From Bradyrhizobium mercantei (GTDB lineage Bacteria > Pseudomonadota > Alphaproteobacteria > Rhizobiales > Xanthobacteraceae): 64,000 bases of DNA. Both the position numbers and the translations under genes were made by a program. Below are positions 17,565-26,064 of the stretch, in pieces. A model generated the notes under the pieces. The model was not told where the DNA came from. It worked only from the letters and a program-made list of their open reading frames with translations, and did no database searches. Within the stretch, counting starts at the first letter, position 1. Every line of letters starts with the position of its first letter. The DNA lies in contig NZ_MKFI01000001.1 of the NCBI RefSeq assembly GCF_001982635.1, positions 612,774-676,773 of the forward strand, read 5' to 3'.

Positions 17565-17616
17565 TTGACAATAGCATACTTAGTTGTACAGTCCAACTAT
17601 ATTAGTTGTTCAGACA
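17565..17616 (+). promoter_or_regulatory. Promoter with 22-bp-spaced operator repeats before the SPFH gene
   Basis: TTAGTTGTACAGTCC (17580-17594) recurs as TTAGTTGTTCAGACA (17602-17616), exactly 22 bp (two helical turns) apart. An inverted half site CAACTA (17594-17599) lies between them. A -35 TTGACA (17565-17570) and -10-like TACAGT (17587-17592) are 16 bp apart, so the first repeat covers the -10. This is the expected layout of an NrtR-type repressor operator controlling the divergent genes. Confidence 0.6.
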
Positions 17617-17638
17617 CACTTATTAAGGAGTATCCGTC

Positions 17639-18685
17639 ATGTTCGGACTTCGCTTCATCAAGGCCCAGCCGACCACCTATCTCATGAAATACCGCGGCGG
17701 CGCGGTGACCCAGCAGGGCGCCGGCCTGTCCGGCTTCTACTATGGGCCGGTCACCTCGCTGGTCGCGGTCCCGATCGGCAGCCGCGACGCCGCCTTCATC
17801 TTCCAGCAGAGCGCGCGCGACTTTCAGGCGCTGACCATTCAGGGCCATGTCACCTACCGGATCAGCGAGCCGCAGAAGGCCGCCGCGATGCTCAACTTCA
17901 CGCTCAAGGCCGACGGCAAGACCTATGAGTCCGACGACCCGGAGAAGCTGCCGCAGCGGATTCTGGCGACCGTCGAGGTGCTGGCGCAGCAGGCGGTCAA
18001 GGAGTTGACCTTGAAGGAAGCGTTACAGGCCGCCGATCGCATCGCCGGCCTGATCGAGGGCGGACTGCGCGGCCGCGCCGATATCGCCTCGCTCGGCCTC
18101 GAAATCCTCGGCGTCTCGATCCGCGGCGTCAAGCCGACGCCGGACACCGCCAAAGCGCTGGAGGCCGAGGCGCGCGAGGCGATCCTCAAGAGCGCGGACG
18201 AAGCGATCTTCGCGCGGCGCAATTTTGCCGTGGAGCAGGAACGCGCGATCCGCGAGAGCGAGCTCGACACCGAGATCGCGGTCGAGCAGAAGAAGCGTTC
18301 GATCCGGGAGACCCAGATGGATGCTGAGGCGAGCGTCGCGGCCAAGCAGGCCGAGCTGCGCGAGGCCGGCATGGTCGCCGACATCACGCTGGAGAGCAAG
18401 CGCAAGGACTTCGTCGGCCTCAACGCCGAGAACACCCGCACGCTGGCGGACGCCGAGGCCTATCGCGTCGGCGCGCTGATGAAGATATTCGAGGGCGTCG
18501 ACACCCGCGTGATCCAGGCGCTGGCGTCTGCCGGCATGCAGCCGGGACAGCTGATCGCGCAGGCCTTCAGCGGCATCGCCGAAAAGGCCGAGAAGATCGG
18601 CCAGCTCAACGTCTCGCCCGACCTGCTCAACACGCTGCTGGACAAGCCCGCCGCCGTGGAGGCCCCCCGTGCCCGCCGACAATGA
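17639..18685 (+). CDS. SPFH/Band 7 (stomatin-prohibitin-flotillin) domain protein
   Basis: A 348-residue SPFH-family protein. The Band 7 core spans about residues 25-190 (SAFT region GHVTYRISEP, then the GLEILGVSIRGVKPT strand typical of the family). A long charged coiled coil follows (about 160-270, ending in alternating Glu/Lys/Arg heptads), then an Ala/Gly-rich tail. No N-terminal TM helix is present, unlike most stomatins, so it may associate peripherally with membrane or form cytosolic rings. AAGGAG precedes the ATG by 8 nt. Its stop overlaps the next gene by 17 bp, implying coupled synthesis with the NAD-kinase homologue. Confidence 0.88.
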   Translation: MFGLRFIKAQPTTYLMKYRGGAVTQQGAGLSGFYYGPVTSLVAVPIGSRDAAFIFQQSARDFQALTIQGHVTYRISEPQKAAAMLNFTLKADGKTYESDDPEKLPQRILATVEVLAQQAVKELTLKEALQAADRIAGLIEGGLRGRADIASLGLEILGVSIRGVKPTPDTAKALEAEAREAILKSADEAIFARRNFAVEQERAIRESELDTEIAVEQKKRSIRETQMDAEASVAAKQAELREAGMVADITLESKRKDFVGLNAENTRTLADAEAYRVGALMKIFEGVDTRVIQALASAGMQPGQLIAQAFSGIAEKAEKIGQLNVSPDLLNTLLDKPAAVEAPRARRQ

Positions 18686-19604
18686 CCGCAAGATCGTCCT
18701 CGTCACCCGCAAGACGCGGCTCGAGGAGCTGATCGCGAAATACCTGACGGCGGCGCAGGCCCGCTTCTATGTCGAGCATCTCGGCGCCGACTTCTCCGAC
18801 TACCAGCGCGAGCACGATGTCTATCAGGCCGAGCGCCGCGTCACCGTGCAGGCGCTGGAGCAATGGGGCCGCTACCAGATCATCGACCGGAGTTTTTTGC
18901 CGAACTTCATCTTCGGCCCGTCCGACATCGTGGTGGCGCTCGGCCAGGACGGCGTCGTCGCCAACACGATGAAATATCTCGACGGCCATCCGCTGATCGG
19001 GCTCAACCCGGATGCCAGGCGTTACGACGGCATCCTGCTGCCCTTCGTGCCGCATGACCTCCCTACCCTGCTGCGCGAGGTCGCTTCCGACAGGCGCGGC
19101 CACAAGGCGGTGACGATGGCGAAAGCCGAACTCACCAACGGCCAGGTGCTCTACGCCGTCAACGACCTCTTCATCGGCGCGCGCACGCATACGTCGGCCG
19201 TCTATGAGATCGCGCTCGCCGGGCAGAAGGAGCGGCAGTCCTCGAGCGGCCTGATCGTCGCGACCGGGCTCGGCTCGACCGCCTGGTTCAAGAGCATCGT
19301 CACCGGCTCGCTCGCGATCGCCGGCGCCTTCGGCGGCGGCAGCGACGGCCCGCCCTATCTGCCGCAGGCATGGGACGCCGGCGCGCTGCGCTTTGCGGTG
19401 CGCGAGCCGTTTCCGAGCCGCACCTCGCAGGTCACGCTGGTCTGCGGCAGCCTCGACCGCGCCGAGCGCCTCAGCGTGCGCTCGCTGATGCCGGAGAATG
19501 GCGTGATCTTCAGTGACGGCATCGAGGCCGACCGGCTCGATTTCAATTCGGGGACCGAAGCGCAGATCGCCGTCGCGGAGCGCGAAGGACGGCTGGTGGT
19601 GTGA
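18669..19604 (+). CDS. Divergent NAD-kinase-family protein
   Basis: A 311-residue protein related to ATP-NAD kinases. The GGDG motif is present as GQDG (92-95), the NE/D motif as VNDLFIGARTHTSA (164-177), and the TPTGSTAY strand as ATGLGSTAW (198-206). The catalytic Asp of GGDG is retained (Asp94), but the surrounding residues differ enough that another nucleotide or sugar substrate is possible. GTG start inside the upstream gene with GGAGG 6 nt before it. Co-transcribed with the SPFH gene and apparently under a NrtR-like regulator, which supports a link to NAD(P). Confidence 0.82.
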   Translation: MPADNDRKIVLVTRKTRLEELIAKYLTAAQARFYVEHLGADFSDYQREHDVYQAERRVTVQALEQWGRYQIIDRSFLPNFIFGPSDIVVALGQDGVVANTMKYLDGHPLIGLNPDARRYDGILLPFVPHDLPTLLREVASDRRGHKAVTMAKAELTNGQVLYAVNDLFIGARTHTSAVYEIALAGQKERQSSSGLIVATGLGSTAWFKSIVTGSLAIAGAFGGGSDGPPYLPQAWDAGALRFAVREPFPSRTSQVTLVCGSLDRAERLSVRSLMPENGVIFSDGIEADRLDFNSGTEAQIAVAEREGRLVV

Positions 19605-19608
19605 GGCA

Positions 19609-19626
19609 GCCGCATGGTTCTGCGGC
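19609..19626. terminator. Small hairpin after the NAD-kinase homologue
   Basis: GCCGCA (19609-19614) and TGCGGC (19621-19626) form a perfect 6-bp stem with a 6-nt loop just after the TGA, between convergent genes. There is no T-run, so terminator strength is doubtful. Confidence 0.35.
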
Positions 19627-19631
19627 GCAGC

Positions 19632-19814
19632 TCACTGCGGCACCGGATGCAAGCGCGCCAGCTGGTCGAGCGACAAGGTGGCCTCGCGATCGCTCAGCGG
19701 AAAACGGACAATGATGTCCTGACGCGCCACCTGCCCCCACAGCGCATCCGACGACCATTTCTGCGGCTCGGGTCCGCGCGGTCCGTCAATCCAGATGAAA
19801 TACCATTCCGTCAT
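19632..19814 (-). CDS. Short conserved-looking hypothetical protein
   Basis: A 60-residue frame starting MTEWYFIWIDGPRGPEPQKW, rich in Trp and aromatic residues, followed by an amphipathic SDALWGQVARQDIIVRFPL stretch. Its amino-acid balance is that of a real small cytoplasmic protein and not of a shadow frame. No domain is recognised. No ribosome site is evident before the ATG. It stands alone between the NAD-kinase homologue and the LGFP-repeat gene. Confidence 0.5.
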   Translation of the reverse strand: MTEWYFIWIDGPRGPEPQKWSSDALWGQVARQDIIVRFPLSDREATLSLDQLARLHPVPQ

Positions 19815-20001
19815 GGCACGCGACCAAAACTCCCTCGCCGGAACATTGGTCCCTCGCGAGCCTCTCCGCAACGGCCGATTTCGCGCCGGCGCGGCCGCCC
19901 GCGGATCGGCGCGCGAGCGTGTCGACCCGGATGCCAATCAGGCGCTTCCGCCCGCATCTGCCCTGTCAGTTCGAAACGCTCCTTGAATCCCGCGAAGCGC
20001 G

Positions 20002-22452
20002 CTATCCCGGATCTCCAAGCCAAATATTGTTGGCAATGTAGTGGAAGAACGGATCCTGGAGGTTCTCCGGCAGGCCCATATTCGAGCTGTGACCATATTG
20101 GGCGGAACGGGTGCCACCGTACCAATCGTCGACGATGTGCGCCTGCTGCTCGAGGCCGAACTTATGGAATGGAATGTCCGGTTTGCCGTAGGCGTAAACG
20201 TCCGACCCCACGCTGGCGCGCCGCCGCGTGACATAGTCGCAAAGCACCCCGACGGAGCTGCGGTGATAGATTTGCCAAACGTGCGTCAGCTCGTGAATGA
20301 AAACCTGGCCCGCACGCTTGTAGTATGACGTACCGGCCCACCCCATGGGGTTCTGGAAACATGCGTCGCCGAGATTGACGAGGATCGAGCCGTCAATGTT
20401 GGGCACGGTGAATCTGCCGCCACCGTCGCCATGAGCACCGGGCGCGGCCACGTTGGTGAGGATAATTTGGTCTTGCGGAGGCAGCGTTCCTTTGAAGATC
20501 CGGTTCGCGAACCGGTACTCGTCATCCGTCATGGTACGATGCTTGATGGCGACTGCGCCGACGACGCCTGCCAACATGCCCACCGTGAAGCCGAGCGGGC
20601 CCAGGAAAAGCACGGATGCTCCCGCGACAACGACTCCCACGAGCCCGCCTGGTCCGACGACGCGAACGCCGAGATGTCTTCCCAGGACACTCCCGATAAG
20701 GACGATGCTGGCCAGTGCAGGCCCACCGACCGCCGCGCCGACGAGCCAGCCTGCAATGTCGTTCACTGCCGCCTCGACGTCGCCAAGGATGCCCATATCC
20801 TTGTAGGCGTGCATCACCGAGAAATTCGCTTCGGCGATGTCCGGCCAATGGTCCTGGAGAAAGATGACCTGTTGCTTCAATTGCAGATCCGCAACCTGCG
20901 CGGAATCCGAGATCGTGTTCGATTCCGCGTGATGGAAGTCGCGGCCGCCCCCGCCTATGATGTGCCCTTGAATCGAACCGTTGGCCTGCAACGCCAGGGC
21001 GACGCCGTTCGGCGTCGTCAACATCACCCGGACCGTGAAACTGTAGTCATCGGCGCCACTGTCGTGCATGTGGCAGGCGAAGTCCCAAGTGGAGTTGCTC
21101 CGGACCGTCAGCGCGACGTTTCCCCCAAGCGCGGTTCCCGCAGGAGTCAGGATCTGGGCTGAAAAGGTTTTTTCGTCCGGGATGACGATAACTTCGTCGT
21201 CGTCGAGCAGATAGCCAGAGCCGTACTGGAATCGAACAAGCGTACCAACCTTTGAAGACCCCGGCGGATTAGCACGTTGCGTGACGGCGGTCGGGTACTC
21301 AAGCCATCCATCCATCATCCGAGCGTTCTCCCAGGTCGAGGAGAGCGCGCCAGGCACTTCAAAAGCGCCGAACGGGGCTGCCCATGCGATGATGCCGTGC
21401 TCGAAGCGTGAGTAACGACCGACGCCATCGGCAGCGACCAGCTCATCGCTCGTCGGGCGGCCAAGTGTCTTGATGAGATTTGCCGATTTCCAGCGTGCGA
21501 GAATTGCGCCGTGCATCTCGTGCGCGCCCGTCGTACCTGAGTAATGAATCTCACCCTGATCGAACGGTGATAGACGGCCACCTTCCCAACCCATCTCATC
21601 GTAGGTTGGCCAGCCGAGCGCCGGCATAAGGCCGGGCGCGCGCACGTCGCCAAGACCCTGGTAACAGATCCAGATCGCCCCATACACCACGAAAGACCGG
21701 TTGCCCGGCCGCGCGACAATGAGGCCCCCCTTGAAACGCTGGGCAAACCCTGCCTCCGCTGTCGCAAAGGTGTCCTCGACCGGCACGCCGAGGATCTGCT
21801 GGATGTTGTCGTCGGTGACCGACTTGTCCATCCACTTGGCGAGGATCGGATTGCCGATGAAAAATGCGTCGGTCGGCGACACCTGCCATATCGCGCCGTT
21901 CTCGAACCGCATCATCGTGCCAAGACCGTTCGGCAGATCTTGCGGCAGCCCGAGCGGGTTACCAAGGAAGCTCTGGCCACCCAAGGCAGCGTATTTGCGG
22001 CCGATAACGGAATTCGGATCGACCCCTAAGCAAGTTCCGGTGAGGGACAGGTTGGTGGCAAAGGGATCGCCGCCAATGATCAACTTGGCGGCAAACGGAC
22101 CCGGTGCCGTCCCGACCGGAAGAGTCACGGAGACGGACACAGTGATCATGCTCCCCGCAGCGACGGTCAGCGGCGCGCCGTTCGACGAACCGGCCGGCTC
22201 GCCGACCCAATCGTATGTCGGCGGCGTATGTGATGGCACATCCACGGGATCGACCTTCTGCAAAGTCAGCGTCGATGCGGTGATCGAGACGGCGCTGAAG
22301 ATCTTTGGATCACCCTGAATTTCAGCCTGAACAGTCGTTGAAGACGGGGCAATCCATTGCGTCACGGCGAATAGATAATCGTGGGTGCCCATCGGAAGGG
22401 CGCCGATTTCCGTGTGGGTGTACGGCCGGGGTTTTGGTGGTGTGGTGATCAT
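20002..22452 (-). CDS. LGFP-repeat protein with hydrophobic hairpin and HELTH metalloprotease motif
   Basis: An 816-residue multidomain protein. Residues 1-145 are a beta-rich region. About 147-372 hold four LGFP-type repeats (LGNPLGLPQ, LGVPVEDTF, LGWPTYDEM, LGRPTSDEL), modules linked to cell-wall or glycan binding in actinobacteria. About 425-560 is unassigned. Two Gly/Ala/Val-rich hydrophobic segments (565-592, 598-636) look like a membrane-inserting hairpin. The C-terminus carries a zinc-protease motif HELTHVWQ (720-727) with a possible third ligand in GLEQQAHIVDDW. There is no signal peptide. AGGGAG precedes the ATG. A surface or secreted effector role is an inference; I know no described protein with this order. 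Confidence 0.75.
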   Translation of the reverse strand: MITTPPKPRPYTHTEIGALPMGTHDYLFAVTQWIAPSSTTVQAEIQGDPKIFSAVSITASTLTLQKVDPVDVPSHTPPTYDWVGEPAGSSNGAPLTVAAGSMITVSVSVTLPVGTAPGPFAAKLIIGGDPFATNLSLTGTCLGVDPNSVIGRKYAALGGQSFLGNPLGLPQDLPNGLGTMMRFENGAIWQVSPTDAFFIGNPILAKWMDKSVTDDNIQQILGVPVEDTFATAEAGFAQRFKGGLIVARPGNRSFVVYGAIWICYQGLGDVRAPGLMPALGWPTYDEMGWEGGRLSPFDQGEIHYSGTTGAHEMHGAILARWKSANLIKTLGRPTSDELVAADGVGRYSRFEHGIIAWAAPFGAFEVPGALSSTWENARMMDGWLEYPTAVTQRANPPGSSKVGTLVRFQYGSGYLLDDDEVIVIPDEKTFSAQILTPAGTALGGNVALTVRSNSTWDFACHMHDSGADDYSFTVRVMLTTPNGVALALQANGSIQGHIIGGGGRDFHHAESNTISDSAQVADLQLKQQVIFLQDHWPDIAEANFSVMHAYKDMGILGDVEAAVNDIAGWLVGAAVGGPALASIVLIGSVLGRHLGVRVVGPGGLVGVVVAGASVLFLGPLGFTVGMLAGVVGAVAIKHRTMTDDEYRFANRIFKGTLPPQDQIILTNVAAPGAHGDGGGRFTVPNIDGSILVNLGDACFQNPMGWAGTSYYKRAGQVFIHELTHVWQIYHRSSVGVLCDYVTRRRASVGSDVYAYGKPDIPFHKFGLEQQAHIVDDWYGGTRSAQYGHSSNMGLPENLQDPFFHYIANNIWLGDPG

Positions 22453-22885
22453 GCCTGGCTCCCTGCGACGTGGATTAAAACCTGCGTTGCTGATCGAAGC
22501 GAAATCGGCGTAGAGGCGTTCTCAAATTGATGTTGCGGCAATCATGCGCGCGCTAGGGAAGGTGTCATTCCAGGAAATGGCCGGCCATCACCCATTCTTC
22601 TTCCAACGGACGTTCGTTTGACGGCGAGCTTCGCGGTAGTTGACGTGCGCGGCGCAGCCCGATCTGTCGTCTGCAACCGGTCTGGCACGCATCACCTTAT
22701 GATGGAAATTCATTGATTAGCGTGACACCGGCGCCAATACAACCTGGAAGCGATAAATCCGATGCCACTCGGATACGCGCGCCGAGGATTTTATTCTCCT
22801 GGATATCCCGCCATGGCGCGGCCCTGGTCTGGCAGCGGCTGCAGCAGTCGTCGAGCGTGCTGGTCAAATAACCGATTGACCGACG
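22453..22885. other. Intergenic region, nothing recognised
   Basis: 433 bp upstream of the LGFP-repeat gene and after the acetyltransferase gene. No open frame with family features, no clear palindrome and no convincing -35/-10 pair were seen. Confidence 0.4.
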
Positions 22886-23401
22886 TCAGCCGTGACTGAC
22901 CAGATGTTTCGCCATCAGGATGTCGTCGTAGTAGCGGCCGTCGATCTTCAGCGCATGCGTCTCCAGCCCGTACGCGACGAAGCCCATGCTTTCGTAGAGC
23001 CGGACGGCCGGCTCGTTGCCCTTCACTACGGCGAGTTGCACCAGCTCGACCGATTGCGCGGCGAGCTCGAGCGCGGCTTCGACCAGACGGCGGCCGATGC
23101 CTGCGCGCCGCGCCTGCTGCCGCACATACATCCCGACCAGCATGCCCCTGTGCTGCCGCTTCGGCCCTTCCGCCGCGAAGAAGCCGACGATGCCGGCGAG
23201 TTCACCATCCCAAAACGCGCCGAGGATCACCGCCCCATGCGCGAGCCGCTCCGCAAACGATTCGACCGGGTGCACGCTCTCCGTCTCATACGCACTGCCG
23301 AACGCCTCGGGACTGAGCCGCAGCGCCTCGAGACGGATGTCGCGATAGAGCGCGGCGTCGGCCGCCAGCAGGCGGCGGACTTCGATGGATGGCGTGGTCA
23401 T
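22886..23401 (-). CDS. GNAT family N-acetyltransferase
   Basis: A 171-residue acyl-CoA-dependent acetyltransferase. The central strand LVGMYVRQQARRAGIGRRLVEAAL contains the Q/R-x-x-G-x-G/A acetyl-CoA pyrophosphate motif (QQARRAGIG). The C-terminal VKGNEPAVRLYESMGFVAYG is the standard motif-B helix. The ATG at 23401 is preceded by AGGAC. The substrate (amine, antibiotic or protein) is not predictable. Isolated from any operon. Confidence 0.88.
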   Translation of the reverse strand: MTTPSIEVRRLLAADAALYRDIRLEALRLSPEAFGSAYETESVHPVESFAERLAHGAVILGAFWDGELAGIVGFFAAEGPKRQHRGMLVGMYVRQQARRAGIGRRLVEAALELAAQSVELVQLAVVKGNEPAVRLYESMGFVAYGLETHALKIDGRYYDDILMAKHLVSHG

Positions 23402-23566
23402 TCCGTGTCCTGTCCGCGTTGCGGCGGCATGGCCGTCCGATCGGCACATCGATCGCGAGACTAGACTATTCCGGGGATGATTGGAGCGGGTGAAGCGCTC
23501 CGACGCAAATATTACTTTAAATTTTTCTTTGTAATTTCAATTACTTAAGCTGATTGGTCGATTTTC

Positions 23567-23602
23567 TTGTTGGACGCTTTGTTGGACGTTTTATTGGACA
23601 CT
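23567..23602. repeat. Three-copy 12-bp tandem repeat
   Basis: TTGTTGGACGCT, TTGTTGGACGTT and TTATTGGACACT run head to tail in an AT-richer stretch after a small membrane-protein frame. The copies diverge by one to three bases. No function is apparent. Confidence 0.6.
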
Positions 23603-23650
23603 TCTTCGCGGCAACTTGGCTCATGTGCCGCTCGAAATTCGTTTCTGCCC

Positions 23651-23794
23651 TTACGGAAACCCATGAAGTATTGGTGGTAACGCCTGTATGAGCAAAACGG
23701 CGCTTCCGCCCAACACGCTGGCTCCCACGACGAGCAAGGACAGGACTCGCTCCCGAAGTATCTCGTTGCTCGCGACGTCGTTCGAACTTTGCAT
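23651..23794 (-). CDS. Possible 47-residue single-pass membrane protein
   Basis: A short frame beginning MQSSNDVASNEILRERVLS, followed by a hydrophobic helix at about residues 17-37 (LSLLVVGASVLGGSAVLLIQ) and a short Pro-rich tail. The charged-then-hydrophobic pattern is what a small bitopic protein would show. There is no obvious Shine-Dalgarno, and overlapping longer frames on the same strand look like noise. Expression is unproven. Confidence 0.35.
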   Translation of the reverse strand: MQSSNDVASNEILRERVLSLLVVGASVLGGSAVLLIQALPPILHGFP

Positions 23795-24247
23795 CCGTGC
23801 ACCCGCGTTTTTCGTGCGACGAAGGCGTCATAGACTGAGTCGGGGGATCGGCAAGCGGCGAAATTTGTCAGAAAATTAACCCGTGATTCACCGACTCGGG
23901 CACCGTGCTGCTAGCCGGACCACTGGAGCCGCTATGCGTAGTCAATAGCTCGCTCATTGTCTCCGTTATTCCGAATACAACACCGTGGAAGGCAGGAAGG
24001 CTACGGTCTGGTTCGTTCCCCACAACAGCCGGCCTGCTCGCCTTTGTCGGTCTCTGACGAATTGGACTAGCGTGAAGGCGAAAGAAGGCGGGTCACCGCG
24101 GATATCTTCGTTCTTCACCTGCGAACCGAACGCCGAAGCGGGCGGTGTCCATCCGAAAAGCGATGCCACCTGGCGACGATCGAATGTGCGACAGAGCGCT
24201 TCCGCGCCTCGGCTTCCTTGGGACGCTCTGAAGCACTCGACAGAGTC
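23795..24247. other. Intergenic region, no gene recognised
   Basis: About 450 bp with open frames on both strands that have no family features and poor codon balance. Composition is less GC-rich than the flanks. No repeats, palindromes or RNA genes were recognised. Confidence 0.35.
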
Positions 24248-24649
24248 TCACCTGCCGGAAGTACGTTGCCTGGCGGCGCGCCTTTGCTCACGGCGTTTGC
24301 GACCGCGCCGGCTCCTCTGGAATGGGAATTGCAGCGGCTCGGTTGACGAAATGGACTGGTTGAGCGTGGTCTCTGCATTTGCCTCGTCTGCGGCGCCAGG
24401 GCGTGCTTCCATGAGTTCCAACACAGCGCGCCCTTTATCGGTGATCCGCCACCCACCGTTCATGCGCACGATTAGACCCTGAGAAAAGATATCCAGATCT
24501 GGCAAGCGAGAAGCTAGGCGTTTGGTGCGATCGGCCCAGTCGCGGCCGCTTGTGGCTAGGATCGCCATGTCGCGCTTGAGATCGGCCATCACGGCGAAGC
24601 CGCCGGGATAGCTCACCAAAATCTTGAGGACGGTGACCTGAAAATTCAC
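24248..24649 (-). CDS. Hypothetical protein with winged-helix-like N-terminus
   Basis: A 133-residue protein starting at GTG. Residues 1-80 (VTVLKILVSYPGGFAVMADL ... GWRITDKGRAVLELME) have the pattern of a small winged-helix domain. The C-terminus is strongly basic (RSRRGRKRREQRR) and could contact nucleic acid. I recall similar short proteins in rhizobial genomes but cannot name a function. It lies 22 bp after a 64-residue gene on the same strand, so the two may be co-transcribed. Confidence 0.6.
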   Translation of the reverse strand: MNFQVTVLKILVSYPGGFAVMADLKRDMAILATSGRDWADRTKRLASRLPDLDIFSQGLIVRMNGGWRITDKGRAVLELMEARPGAADEANAETTLNQSISSTEPLQFPFQRSRRGRKRREQRRAARQRTSGR

Positions 24650-24671
24650 CTAGGTCTCGCGCACACTACCG

Positions 24672-24866
24672 TCACATGGTCGGAGCGTCGGATAGAGCTG
24701 CTCGCCCAGCCTGCTTGAGCCCGTCTAGCGAGGTCTCGCCTCTGGTGGCCGCTTCCAGAATTTTAGAGGCCACATGGGTGCGGGCGCCCGTCTTATGACG
24801 GGCAACGTTCTCACACACCTCGTCGAGGACCGCGCGCAATAGCGCGGTGGTAGCGGCATCAAACAT
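24672..24866 (-). CDS. Small hypothetical protein
   Basis: A 64-residue helical protein (MFDAATTALLRAVLDEVCENV ...) with a GGGAG ribosome site 7 nt before its ATG. It contains ARTHVASKILEAATRGETS, a pattern seen in short conserved rhizobial proteins of unknown function. Probably forms a two-gene unit with the downstream winged-helix-like gene. Confidence 0.6.
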   Translation of the reverse strand: MFDAATTALLRAVLDEVCENVARHKTGARTHVASKILEAATRGETSLDGLKQAGRAALSDAPTM

Positions 24867-25184
24867 GGGACACTCCCAAAGGAAAAGCTTGTTTTAAAGC
24901 AATCGTCTCGGCGTCGAATTCAAGAGGATTAATGATAGTCGGAAAATACCGACGACTTTACATCGCCGGCGGCCTTTTGCAACGACTAGGCCGGACCCGT
25001 GGCGAGAGACAATGGCCCCGCGCCGTCGGGCGGAAAATTGGGAGGGGCCTAGCCGTAGCCCAGTGTGACGACGCATCCATTCAAGACGCCAAAGCTCTCG
25101 CGCTTGCACTCCGCAGGTACGACGCCGCCTCTGCCGCCGCGGCGAAGGCGTTGGGCTGGATACGTCGGGCACGTGATCCTGGAC
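24867..25184. other. Intergenic region, nothing recognised
   Basis: 318 bp between the 64-residue gene and the SDR gene. Open frames exist on both strands but are Arg-rich and featureless. No promoter or hairpin stands out. Confidence 0.35.
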
Positions 25185-26003
25185 CTATGAGGGTCCTATC
25201 AGGCATGCTCCGCCATCGACTCGAACCTGCGTACCGGTAATATAGCTGGAAGCCGCCGATGCAAGAAAAAGTGCCACGCCACAGATTTCTTCCGTCTCGG
25301 CAACGCGACCCAGCAACGAATTGCGCGCGAACAGAGCCTTCACTGCCGGATTCTGCATTGCACCGTCTCCGATGTTGGTGACGAAATTCGCCGGCGCAAT
25401 GGCGTTAACCAGGATGTTGTGCGGTGCAAGCTCGATCGCAAGTTGCCGGATCATATGAGCCATCCCGGCTTTGCTCGCATGATAGGCCGTCGAGACGAAT
25501 GGAGCATTCAAGATGGCAGCAGCCGACGAGGTCGCTATGATCCGCCCTCCCTTCCCGCGGGCTTTCATGACGCGTGCCGCGGCCGCGCAGGTATTGCGCG
25601 CACCGGTCAGATTGATCGCGATGACGTCGTTCCATTCGGCGTCAGCAGACCCGTCAATCGTCCCTTCGTGATTGACTCCGCGCTCGCCATTCGGAGCCGC
25701 AAAGCCGGGTCCGCCGCCGATGCCTGCATTGACAAATACGACATCAATGCCGTTCCGATGGTGATCGATCGCATCGAACACCCGCTCGACAGCCCCGCGA
25801 TCGACCACATCCAGGCGTTCGGCGGCTGCGTCGTCTCCCAAAAGTGGAAGTGCCTTTTCCAACGCATTGGAGTTCACGTCCGCGATCGTCACGCGTGCAC
25901 CGTTCTCGGCCAGCGCCCTTGCGATCGCCAGGCCTATGCCCGAGGCGCCGCCGGTCACCACGATCGACCGTCCGCCCACGTCGAATAAGTCATGGATTTT
26001 CAT
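25185..26003 (-). CDS. Short-chain dehydrogenase/reductase of the nod-box operon
   Basis: A 272-residue classical SDR, NAD(P)-dependent. Visible are the cofactor motif TGGASGIG (near residue 17), the acidic DVN after strand 2 that suggests NAD preference, NAGIG, the catalytic Ser in ATSSAAA, YHASK, and the C-terminal VDGGACL. It follows the MFS transporter by 61 bp and is the last gene of a minus-strand unit that starts at the nod box. It probably oxidises or reduces an intermediate of the compound handled by the decayed upstream enzymes. The ATG at 26003 yields the normal family N-terminus. Confidence 0.88.
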   Translation of the reverse strand: MKIHDLFDVGGRSIVVTGGASGIGLAIARALAENGARVTIADVNSNALEKALPLLGDDAAAERLDVVDRGAVERVFDAIDHHRNGIDVVFVNAGIGGGPGFAAPNGERGVNHEGTIDGSADAEWNDVIAINLTGARNTCAAAARVMKARGKGGRIIATSSAAAILNAPFVSTAYHASKAGMAHMIRQLAIELAPHNILVNAIAPANFVTNIGDGAMQNPAVKALFARNSLLGRVAETEEICGVALFLASAASSYITGTQVRVDGGACLIGPS

Positions 26004-26064
26004 GTCTTGGTTCCGTGTAGCATCTACGAGACGGCGTTCCGCCGATCCTGACCGACGGCAGCGG

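Noticed and set aside
23567..23602. Considered the three 12-bp repeats as a CRISPR-like array
   Set aside because: Repeats are contiguous with no spacers and no cas genes occur in the window.
24932..25240. 102-codon plus-strand frame between the hypothetical genes and the SDR
   Set aside because: Overlaps the SDR 3' end antisense, Arg/Ala-rich, no recognisable motif.
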